Shown here: piece after piece, positions 1-5,475 of the stretch
How positions within the stretch are numbered: position 1 is the first letter of the stretch
How the letters are laid out: every line of letters begins with the position of its first letter
Source: Deltaproteobacteria bacterium
GTDB lineage: Bacteria > Desulfobacterota > Desulfobacteria > Desulfobacterales > UBA11574
Length of the DNA stretch: 6,134 nt
Reading direction: 5' to 3'
Assembly: GCA_019313505.1 (NCBI GenBank)
Contig: JAFDBA010000161.1
Location: 1-6,134, forward strand
Notes under the pieces: model-generated
What the model saw: the letters and a program-made list of their open reading frames with translations, nothing else
Told to the model about the DNA's origin: nothing
Databases searched by the model: none
Position numbers and translations under genes: made by a program

Positions 1-76
1 GGATACAAATACAAAACGAACTTCGTGACTCTGGTATCTCTACTGATTCATTCTTTTTCAAAGAACAAAAACGTTT

Positions 77-102
77 CCGGTTACATGCAAAAACCTAACC
101 GG
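77..102. promoter_or_regulatory. Inverted repeat in the nadC leader, possible operator
   Basis: Positions 77-83 (CCGGTTA) and 96-102 (TAACCGG) form a perfect 7-bp inverted repeat with a 12-bp AT-rich spacer. It lies about 60 bp upstream of the nadC start. No T-run follows it, so it is unlikely to be an intrinsic terminator of an upstream gene. It could be a regulator-binding site or an RNA hairpin in the leader. I found no convincing −35/−10 pair in positions 1-163 and no coding frame there that resembles a known protein. The function is inferred from position only. Confidence 0.3.
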
Positions 103-163
103 ACATTACTGACAAAAAACACAAAAATAAATGCTAAGTGCCTAAGGGTACCCCGAGTCTATC

Positions 164-997
164 ATGCATTCAACACAACATCTCATAAAAATAGCCCTGG
201 AAGAAGACATCGGTTCGGGAGACATTACAACTGATAATCTTGTGGATCCCGATCTTGCAGGCAAAGGGGTAATCATCGCCAAAGAACCTTTTATCCTTGC
301 AGGCCTTGATATGGCCTGGCAGGTTTTTAAGCACCTTGACTCCAAAGTTGTGTTCAGACCCGCGTATATTGATGGTGATACCATAGATGATGGTAAAACC
401 ATAGCAAACGTTGAGGGTAAACTCCACGCTCTGCTTTCGGGTGAGCGAACTGCCTTGAATTTTCTTCAGCGTCTTTCCGGCATTGCTACTTATGTGCGTT
501 CATATGTGGATGAACTTGCAAATAAAAGGGTGCGTCTTGTCGATACCCGCAAGACCACACCAGGCTGGCGTGTTTTAGAAAAATATGCCGTTAGAATGGG
601 CGGAGCCTATAACCACAGGATGGGGCTGTATGACGGTGTTTTGATCAAGGATAATCACAATGCTGCCTGTGGTGGTATCAAAAAGGCGGTTGACCGTATC
701 CGGAATAAAGTATCACATCTTGTCAAAATAGAGGTGGAGGTCTCCACCCTGGGCCAGGTCAAGGACGCTCTGAACGCCGGTGCAGATGTTATCATGCTCG
801 ATAATATGAGCATAGAACAGATAAAAGAGGCCACGGCCTTTATTGATGGAAGGGTAGTTGTTGAAGTATCAGGGAATGTAACAAAAAGCGTTCTTAAATC
901 CCTGGCAGATACCGGAGTAGATATCATATCCGTAGGAGCCCTGACCCATTCTGCAAGATGTGTGGATATTAGTATGAGGATCGAGGCAGCTGATTAG
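164..997 (+). CDS. nadC: Nicotinate-nucleotide pyrophosphorylase (carboxylating), quinolinate phosphoribosyltransferase
   Basis: NadC makes nicotinate mononucleotide, CO2 and PPi from quinolinate and PRPP, the step that commits de novo NAD synthesis to a nucleotide. The 277-aa product has normal family length. Family signatures appear in order: EDIGSGDIT (14-22), SGERTALNFLQRLSGIAT (92-109), DTRKTTPG (127-134), NHRMGLYDGVLIKDNH (150-165), EVEVSTLGQ (191-199), AGADVIMLDNM (205-215), EVSGNVT (234-240) and SVGALTHS (256-263). Basic residues expected to bind quinolinate or PRPP are present (R95, R129, K130, H151, R152, K162). The usual SGG(I/V) motif reads SGNV, a mild variant. The ATG at 164 gives the expected N-terminus, although the ribosome binding site is weak (AAGGG about 14 bp upstream). 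The TAG stop coincides with the first three bases of repeat element E1, so the last few codons may have been altered when the element inserted. Confidence 0.97.
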   Translation: MHSTQHLIKIALEEDIGSGDITTDNLVDPDLAGKGVIIAKEPFILAGLDMAWQVFKHLDSKVVFRPAYIDGDTIDDGKTIANVEGKLHALLSGERTALNFLQRLSGIATYVRSYVDELANKRVRLVDTRKTTPGWRVLEKYAVRMGGAYNHRMGLYDGVLIKDNHNAACGGIKKAVDRIRNKVSHLVKIEVEVSTLGQVKDALNAGADVIMLDNMSIEQIKEATAFIDGRVVVEVSGNVTKSVLKSLADTGVDIISVGALTHSARCVDISMRIEAAD

Positions 998-1122
998 TGT
1001 CCATCCATAATGGTCTTTTTGCCCCATATCTGCGTTATGTTCAAAAAATAATCCTCGGAATATTAAACATATGCCTGTGGTTATTTTTTTCACATGCCTT
1101 GATCTTGAACAAAAATCCTCAT
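995..1122. mobile_element. E1: MITE-like palindromic element lacking its right terminal repeat
   Basis: The left end, TAGTGTCCATCCATAA (995-1010), is identical to the left end of E2 at 2049-2064. Positions 1010-1051 and the reverse complement of 1081-1122 align over their whole length with about 65% identity by eye. The shared blocks are ATG, TTTTTG, A-x-ATC, ATGT and AAAAAATAA, in the same order and with nearly equal spacing. The loop is 1052-1080. The first ~30 bases also match the E2 minus strand (TCCATCCA, ATGG, TTTTGCCC). A complete element should end in the mirror of its left end (TTATGGATGGACACTA). Instead the sequence passes directly into rhomboid codons after 1122. No transposase is encoded, so this would be a non-autonomous element. 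TA at the ends of both elements would suit an IS630/mariner-type insertion, which is an inference. As a long hairpin it may also weaken read-through from nadC. Confidence 0.72.
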
Positions 1123-2021
1123 ACGTGGTTATCTATCTGGTACAGGTAACGCTGGTCCCGGATATAAATCGTTTTGTCTATATTTATGGTCTTGTCCCCG
1201 CTCGCTACTCGATCCCCCAGATTACATCTTATTTTACAACGGGCCAGCAGTTTTTCTCTTTGCTTTCTTTCATGTTTCTCCACGGCGGGTTCTGGCACCT
1301 TCTTGGAAATATGTGGTTCCTCTACATATTCGGTGATAATGTCGAAGATCGCCTCGGGCCTTTGCGTTACATCGTTTTTTACCTGCTTTGTGGAATAACA
1401 TCCGGTTTATCCCATCTTATCTTCAATCTTAATTCCAATATGCCTACCATAGGAGCCAGCGGAGCCATCGCGGGGGTCATGGGAGCTTATTTGATCCTTC
1501 ATCCAAATGCTAAGATATTAACACTCATTCCTATCATCTTTATCCCCTGGTTTGTTGAAATTCCTGCTTTTTTCTTCCTTGGTCTCTGGTTTGTACTCCA
1601 GTTTATTAGTGCTACCGGAAGCCACGGGAGTATCGGCGGTATTGCTTGGTGGGCCCACATAGGCGGCTTTATCTTCGGTATTATTTATTTGAAAATCTTC
1701 CTTGCTTTGCCTGAGACCGGAGTCACCCATAAATTACGCCGGGTCACTGCAAAGAAAAAGACCCATCGCCTTCAGGTTATCAGGCCCGTGGGCCCAGGAA
1801 AAGATCCCCACCTCTATGGTACGATAACCATCACATCATTTGAGGCGCTTACCGGAACGATTAAACTGGTAAACATCCCCTGGGGATTTCAAAAACGACT
1901 GGTAAGAGTAACCGTCCCTGCCGGCGTGCAAGCAGGGAGCAAGCTGAAACTGAAAAGTTTGGGCAAAACAACACCCGATGGTCAACGGGGGGATTTGTAT
2001 CTTAAAGTGACAATTGCGTAG
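1071..2021 (+). CDS. Rhomboid family intramembrane serine protease with DnaJ C-terminal-like domain; N-terminus replaced by repeat sequence
   Basis: Rhomboids cleave transmembrane substrates inside the membrane with a Ser-His dyad. Catalytic S130 lies in GASG (128-131) and H196 in WAHIGGF (194-200). The HxxxN motif of TM2 is H76…N80 (HLLGN). Hydrophobic segments lie near 60-88, 98-118, 126-145, 149-180 and 192-212. Residues 250-315 (TITITSFEALTGTIKL…VTVPAGVQAGSKLKLK…RGDLYLKV) resemble the second substrate-binding domain of DnaJ/Hsp40, here without a J-domain, and should face the cytoplasm. The N-terminus is abnormal. Family members normally have about 25-30 residues including a full TM1. Here residues 1-17 are translated from repeat E1 and contain the charged stretch DLEQKSS. 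Recognisable rhomboid sequence starts only at about residue 19 (VVIYLVQVTLVPDINRFVYIYGLVPARY). ATG 1071 is the only in-frame ATG before that point. GTG 1125 is an alternative start, and neither has a good ribosome binding site. The gene ends in tandem TAG stops. It may make a truncated, weakly expressed or inactive enzyme. Confidence 0.88.
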   Translation: MPVVIFFTCLDLEQKSSYVVIYLVQVTLVPDINRFVYIYGLVPARYSIPQITSYFTTGQQFFSLLSFMFLHGGFWHLLGNMWFLYIFGDNVEDRLGPLRYIVFYLLCGITSGLSHLIFNLNSNMPTIGASGAIAGVMGAYLILHPNAKILTLIPIIFIPWFVEIPAFFFLGLWFVLQFISATGSHGSIGGIAWWAHIGGFIFGIIYLKIFLALPETGVTHKLRRVTAKKKTHRLQVIRPVGPGKDPHLYGTITITSFEALTGTIKLVNIPWGFQKRLVRVTVPAGVQAGSKLKLKSLGKTTPDGQRGDLYLKVTIA

Positions 2022-2048
2022 TAGATTCCATAGCTTCACTGGATTAAC

Positions 2049-2104
2049 TAGTGTCCATCCATAAATCTATTTTGGGCAAAATAGCCATTTCTGGATGGAA
2101 ATTA
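2049..2104. mobile_element. E2: short MITE-like palindrome, also a likely bidirectional terminator
   Basis: This 56-bp element shares TAGTGTCCATCCATAA exactly with E1. Its right end, read on the minus strand, is TAATTTCCATCCA, which matches the left end at 11 of 13 bases. The inside is nearly palindromic: TCCATCCA-x-AAAT-(GG)-CTATTTT pairs across a GGGC centre, with one mismatch and a 2-base bulge. It fills the convergent gap between the rhomboid gene and pilD, so a transcript from either side would form a long hairpin. There is no proper T-run, so any termination would be imperfect. It looks like an internally shortened relative of E1. Its right-hand TA forms part of the pilD stop codon. The other 27 bp of the gap (2022-2048) show nothing. 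Confidence 0.7.
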
Positions 2105-2869
2105 ATTTAAGTACCAGGCTATAAATTGCGCTCCGAAAAAAACATAAGCAATTGCTCCAATAGACAGAAAAGGGCCAAAGGGAATAGCGAACTTCATATT
2201 CTTGCCTTTGATCAGCATCATTGTTATACCTACACACGAACCCATAACCGATGACGCAAAAATAGTAAAAATTACCCCTTTCCAGCCGATAATGGTTCCA
2301 ATCATTGCCAGAAGTTTGATATCACCGCCCCCCATTCCATCTCTGTGGGCAATCAGGTTATATGCCCATGCGACAAACCAAAGGCTACCCCCCCCGATAA
2401 GCAAGCCGAGTGCCGAAGCTTTTAAAGTTATTGTCGGCAAAGCAAAAGAAGCAACCAGGCCGATGGGGATTCCGGGTAAAGAGATGACATCCGGTATGAT
2501 TTTGTGATCAAGATCAATAAAGGTTATTACGAGCAGAGATGAAATAAAGACAAAGTATACCAAACTTTCCAGGGACAGACCAAACTTAAAAAGCAGAGCC
2601 ACCGCAACAGTTCCGCTCATCACTTCAACCATGGGATAGCGAAAAGATATCGGTGTATCACAATTACGACATCTGCCTTTAAGCCAGATATAACTTAAAA
2701 CAGGAATGTTGTCATAAAAGCGAATGTGACTGTTGCAGTTTGGACAGATTGAACGTGGAGGATTTGCAATAGATTTTGAGGCTGGCAGCCTGTATATGCA
2801 GACATTCAAAAAACTTCCGATGCACATGCCGAATATGAAAATGATACTCACGGTCAAAAAATTAAACAT
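2102..2869 (-). CDS. pilD: Type IV prepilin peptidase / N-methyltransferase (A24 family)
   Basis: This inner-membrane aspartate protease cleaves the leader peptide of type IV prepilins and type II secretion pseudopilins and usually N-methylates the new N-terminus. The 255-aa product is of normal to slightly short length. The N-terminal domain carries the GSFLNVCIYRLP motif (18-29) and the zinc-binding tetracysteine pair CPNC (42-45) and CRNC (67-70), both typical of the bifunctional form. The catalytic aspartates are D119 in FIDLDHKIIPD and D183 in GMGGGDIKLL. The C-terminal two thirds is a bundle of hydrophobic helices. ATG 2869 is the first in-frame ATG before the conserved MCIGSF. A GAGG lies about 14 bp upstream, which is rather far. 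The gene stands alone, divergent from purH and convergent with the rhomboid gene, so its pilin substrates must be encoded elsewhere. Its TAA stop overlaps the end of repeat E2. Confidence 0.96.
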   Translation of the reverse strand: MFNFLTVSIIFIFGMCIGSFLNVCIYRLPASKSIANPPRSICPNCNSHIRFYDNIPVLSYIWLKGRCRNCDTPISFRYPMVEVMSGTVAVALLFKFGLSLESLVYFVFISSLLVITFIDLDHKIIPDVISLPGIPIGLVASFALPTITLKASALGLLIGGGSLWFVAWAYNLIAHRDGMGGGDIKLLAMIGTIIGWKGVIFTIFASSVMGSCVGITMMLIKGKNMKFAIPFGPFLSIGAIAYVFFGAQFIAWYLN

Positions 2870-2935
2870 GTTTTGTATGGCATCCTCTTGAATTTATGAT
2901 TGGATAACGGTAAGTGAAATTATCAAGTCACATAT

Positions 2936-2964
2936 TTGACAAAATATATCCTGCTGTCTATATA
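2936..2964 (+). promoter_or_regulatory. Sigma70-type promoter for the split purH genes
   Basis: A perfect −35 box TTGACA (2936-2941) is followed by a 17-bp spacer and TATATA (2959-2964), with more TA-rich sequence behind it. Transcription would start near 2971, leaving a leader of about 200 bases before the cyclohydrolase ATG at 3172. This is the best promoter-like match in the window. The region 2870-3171 holds no credible gene. I could not find an equally good promoter facing pilD. Confidence 0.6.
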
Positions 2965-2980
2965 TGGTGATGCTATTCGT

Positions 2981-2998
2981 GTCAAAACAAGTTTTGAC
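2981..2998. promoter_or_regulatory. Perfect 8-bp inverted repeat just downstream of the promoter
   Basis: GTCAAAAC and GTTTTGAC form a perfect dyad with only two bases between the arms (2989-2990). Its centre lies about 20 bp past the predicted start of transcription of the purH leader. The tight spacing suits a dimeric repressor site that would block the polymerase. As RNA, the two-base centre would force some pairs to open to make a loop. It does not match the E. coli PurR box (ACGCAAACGTTTGCGT) closely. The regulator is unknown. Confidence 0.4.
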
Positions 2999-3057
2999 GG
3001 TCTCGTAAAAATTCGATATGCTGAAAAAAAACAATTTGGTTTGTTTCAAATTCGATG

Positions 3058-3085
3058 TTGACTATGAACCATAAAATCGGATAAA
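3058..3085 (+). promoter_or_regulatory. Possible second, gene-proximal purH promoter
   Basis: TTGACT (3058-3063) is followed after 16 bp by GATAAA (3080-3085), four matches of six to the −10 consensus. Transcripts would start about 80 bases before the cyclohydrolase ATG. It is weaker than the site at 2936-2964 and could be a chance match in AT-rich DNA. A repeated AAATTCGAT (3009-3017 and 3048-3056) lies just upstream, and a small hairpin CCATG-GTTT-CATGG (3108-3121) just downstream. Confidence 0.25.
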
Positions 3086-3171
3086 GCATGTGACTGACTG
3101 ATGAGCACCATGGTTTCATGGAGCAGTTCTTTCAACGGTTTAAAAAAGTGTGAAGAAAAGAGGTAAATGCT

Positions 3172-3849
3172 ATGAGTGTTAATGTGGTCGCAAAAATTGA
3201 TGATCTTGTAACGGTAAAACACGTGCTTGCAAGCGTTTTTGACAAAACCGGTCTGGAAAAGTTTATACCTGAACTGCTGAAGATAAATCCTGAAATAAAG
3301 ATTTTTTCAACAGGAGGTACTTACAAGAAAATAAAAGAGATCCTCGGAGAAAAGGCTGATTCCTGTCTCACCCAGGTTTCGGATTACACAGGTCAGCCGG
3401 AAACACAGGGCGGTCTTGTAAAGACACTCGATTTTAAGATATATCTCGGGCTGCTCACCGAAACGTACAATGACGCCCATAATGATGATATAAAACGAAC
3501 AGATTCCGTTCATATCGACATGGTTATCGGTAATCTCTATCCTTTTAAGGATACGATCTCACAACCCGACGTAACCGTTGAACAGGCTCGGGGAAATATC
3601 GATATTGGAGGGCCGTGTATGATAAGGGCTTCAGCAAAAAATTATTTGAGGGTAGCATCTGTTGTTGACCCGTCTGACTATGAGGCGATCATATCTGAGA
3701 TGAAAGCAAATAACGGCTCTATATCGCTGGAACTTCGCTATCGGTTGGCGCAAAAGGCGTTTGAATACACAGCCGACTACGACCGCACCATCGCCGACTT
3801 TTTGGGTTCCAGAGCCATTGAGGATGTAACGGTATGTTATGAATATTAG
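3172..3849 (+). CDS. purH: IMP cyclohydrolase, stand-alone (N-terminal half of PurH)
   Basis: It closes the ring of FAICAR to give IMP, the last step of de novo purine synthesis. The 225-aa product matches only the N-terminal, MGS-like domain of bifunctional PurH. Motifs in order: SVFDKTGLEKF (21-31), FSTGGTYKKI (45-54), VSDYTGQPETQGGLVKTLDFKI (69-90), HIDMVIGNLYPF (114-125) and NIDIGGPCMIRASAKN (142-157). Residues equivalent to the catalytic set of animal ATIC (K66, Y104, D125, K137) appear to be K84, Y123, D144 and K156. The usual GRVKTLHP reads GLVKTLDF, so the normally conserved Arg and His-Pro are missing. The start is supported by AAGAGG (3158-3163) 8 bp upstream of the ATG. The frame ends cleanly in TAG before a 160-bp non-coding gap, and the formyltransferase follows as its own gene. 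The split looks real, not like a single frameshift. Confidence 0.94.
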   Translation: MSVNVVAKIDDLVTVKHVLASVFDKTGLEKFIPELLKINPEIKIFSTGGTYKKIKEILGEKADSCLTQVSDYTGQPETQGGLVKTLDFKIYLGLLTETYNDAHNDDIKRTDSVHIDMVIGNLYPFKDTISQPDVTVEQARGNIDIGGPCMIRASAKNYLRVASVVDPSDYEAIISEMKANNGSISLELRYRLAQKAFEYTADYDRTIADFLGSRAIEDVTVCYEY

Positions 3850-4009
3850 GAGACGAACTTAAGGGCTTCGCTCCATTTGGAATGATGGAGTAATGGCCCC
3901 GGTGAAATAGAGAAAAGTTTCACCCCAGTACGATCTGCCGGACCTACGGGGCAGGCTGGGTAAAAATGATGGGTTTGAAGGAATTTTTTACAATTAAAAG
4001 GAGCAAACA
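3850..4009 (+). other. Hairpin-rich spacer between the two purH genes
   Basis: This 160-bp gap has no credible gene but contains three successive short stems. CTCCAT/ATGGAG (3871-3876 with 3885-3890) is enclosed by GGGC/GCCC (3863-3866 with 3896-3899). GGTGAAA/TTTCACC pairs 3901-3907 with 3918-3924. CTGCC/GGCAG pairs 3935-3939 with 3950-3954. No T-run follows any of them, so they are not intrinsic terminators. Positions 3878-3901 show a loose 8-base rhythm beginning TGG (TGGAATGA, TGGAGTAA, TGGCCCCG), which suggests a worn repeat. The spacer ends in a strong ribosome binding site, AAGGAG (3998-4003), six bases before the formyltransferase ATG. The genes are probably co-transcribed, with the spacer possibly affecting RNA processing or the ratio of the two proteins. 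Confidence 0.5.
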
Positions 4010-5260
4010 ATGACACAAGATCTGAAAAAAATGTATCGAACGATAATGGATGATCACTTTCCTCCCAATATGGAAATCAGTTTTGTGGATCAGGATAAAA
4101 GGCAAACCATGTTTTATGAAAAAGTTGCCTGGACCATTGATAATATACAAAAAGGGTTAAGATACGGTGAAAATCCCGGTCAGGAAGCAGCACTTTACAA
4201 ATTGGCAAACGGAAACCTGGTTCTGGGGGAGACCGAAACCATTCAGCCAGGCCAATATCTGGCTTCAGACATTGAGCTTTTGCAGTCCGGAAAGCATCCC
4301 GGCAAAACCAACCTGACCGATGCGGACAATTCCTTGAACATCCTTAGATATTTTGTGGATAAACCCACCGTCGTAATTGTTAAACACAACAATCCGTGCG
4401 GTGTTGCCAGATCTGATACATTGGTAGACGCATATCAAAAAGCAAACATTGCTGACAGGGTGGCGGCATTTGGGGGATGCATTGCAGTCAACAGAGCTGT
4501 TGACAAAGCAACAGCTCAAGCCATTACCGAACAATACGCCGAAGTTGTGGTGGCTCCTGATTTTGAAGAAGGGAGCATGGATGTTTTTGCCAAGAAAAAA
4601 AATCTCCGGGTTATCCGTATTGGAAATATTGACCGGTTGCAGACATTTGTGGGTAAAAGATGTGTGGAATTCAAAAGCCTGATTGACGGCGGTATTATCG
4701 CCCAGTGGTCTTTTGTTCCTGCAGCCCGCAATAAGGAAGACCTAAAACTTGCCGAATGCGAATATAAGGGCAAACAATACAAGATCAACCGGGAACCCAC
4801 CGAACAGGAATACGAAAACATGCTCTTTGGCTGGCTTGTGGAATCAGGGGTAACATCAAATTCAGTAATTTATGTTAAAGATCAGGTAACCGTGGGCATC
4901 GGAACCGGTGAGCAGGACCGAGTGGGGGTTGCAGAAATTGCAAGAGACAAGGCCTACCGAAAGCTGGCAGACCGTTACTGCTTCGAAATGCATGGTATTC
5001 CCTATAACGATCTAAAAGATGAAGATAAAAAAGCGGAAATTGATGATAAGGTTTCAAATGAAAAAGGCGGGCTGATTGGCGCTGCCATGGTCAGTGATGC
5101 TTTTTTTCCTTTTAGAGACGGAGTGGACGTTGGACTCCAGGAAGGGGTTACCTCCGTGATTCAGCCGGGTGGGTCAGAAAATGACTACCAGTCCATCGAG
5201 GCCTGCAATGAGGTCGGCGCCACAATGGTCTATACCGGACAGAGGAGTTTCAAACATTAA
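4010..5260 (+). CDS. purH: AICAR formyltransferase, stand-alone (C-terminal half of PurH)
   Basis: It transfers a formyl group from 10-formyl-tetrahydrofolate to AICAR, giving FAICAR, the substrate of the cyclohydrolase encoded just upstream. Family motifs are LRYGENPGQEAALY (50-63), DADNSLNILR (104-113), VVIVKHNNPCGVA (121-133) with the catalytic K125-H126 pair, DRVAAFGGCIAVNR (149-162), SNSVIYVKDQVTVGIGTGEQDRV (283-305), SDAFFPFRDGVDV (362-374), VIQPGGS (383-389) and MVYTGQRSFKH (406-416). At 416 aa it is longer than the roughly 320-aa formyltransferase half of E. coli PurH. The extra length is mainly an N-terminal extension (about 1-45) and an insertion near 325-355 (HGIPYNDLKDEDKKAEIDDKV region). 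That fits a separate stand-alone subfamily more than a recently broken fusion. The start is set by AAGGAG six bases upstream. A strong terminator follows about 65 bp after the stop. Confidence 0.95.
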   Translation: MTQDLKKMYRTIMDDHFPPNMEISFVDQDKRQTMFYEKVAWTIDNIQKGLRYGENPGQEAALYKLANGNLVLGETETIQPGQYLASDIELLQSGKHPGKTNLTDADNSLNILRYFVDKPTVVIVKHNNPCGVARSDTLVDAYQKANIADRVAAFGGCIAVNRAVDKATAQAITEQYAEVVVAPDFEEGSMDVFAKKKNLRVIRIGNIDRLQTFVGKRCVEFKSLIDGGIIAQWSFVPAARNKEDLKLAECEYKGKQYKINREPTEQEYENMLFGWLVESGVTSNSVIYVKDQVTVGIGTGEQDRVGVAEIARDKAYRKLADRYCFEMHGIPYNDLKDEDKKAEIDDKVSNEKGGLIGAAMVSDAFFPFRDGVDVGLQEGVTSVIQPGGSENDYQSIEACNEVGATMVYTGQRSFKH

Positions 5261-5325
5261 GAGATTGTTAAGGGCCTGAGAAAAAATTATTTGGAAATCG
5301 GAAGTCCGACATTGGATATTACCTG

Positions 5326-5357
5326 CCCCGCCAAAGCCTCTTGGCGGGGTTTTTTTT
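5326..5357 (+). terminator. Intrinsic terminator of the purH genes
   Basis: CCCCGCCAA (5326-5334) pairs perfectly with TTGGCGGGG (5341-5349) around a 6-base loop, followed at once by eight T residues (5350-5357). This is a classic rho-independent terminator for the plus strand. On the minus strand the hairpin is preceded by A residues but not followed by a T-run, so it should act mainly in one direction. Confidence 0.93.
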
Positions 5358-5475
5358 CGGAAAGCGCCGGGGGGGTCTATGCCGGCCTTGTATGGCGTAG
5401 GATTTCTGCAAAGTAATCCTAATCGGTTTGAAAAGCACTTGATGGAAGATGACAGCCTGACCATTATATTTTTTC
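5358..5475. other. Convergent intergenic remainder, no gene seen
   Basis: This is the gap between the purH terminator and the end of the minus-strand CBS gene. It contains a run of seven G (near 5369-5375) and a 7-bp inverted repeat TAGGATT/AATCCTA (5398-5404 with 5415-5421) with a 10-base loop. The repeat could end or stabilise the minus-strand transcript, but it lacks a T-run on that strand. The minus-strand frame beginning with TTG at 5479 overlaps the CBS gene stop, but its translation resembles no known protein and it runs into purH. Confidence 0.35.

Noticed and set aside
1071..1124. Rhomboid residues 1-18 as a genuine, merely divergent TM1
   Set aside because: PVV is reminiscent of rhomboid N-termini, but the stretch contains DLEQK, has the wrong spacing to VVIYLV, and is explained by the mirrored arm of E1.
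1174..1398. Alternative plus-strand frame inside the rhomboid gene
   Set aside because: It lies wholly within the conserved rhomboid core in another frame and its translation is low-complexity; it is a shadow.
2202..2507. Plus-strand frame antisense to pilD
   Set aside because: It overlaps the conserved catalytic part of the prepilin peptidase and resembles nothing; it is a shadow.
3091..3101. TGACTGACTGA tetranucleotide repeat as a phase-variation tract
   Set aside because: Only two and a half units, too short to slip at a useful rate.
3840..4015. The purH split as a simple frameshift or sequencing error
   Set aside because: A 160-bp non-coding gap, a separate stop, a separate strong ribosome binding site and an extended N-terminus in the second gene do not fit a single-base error.
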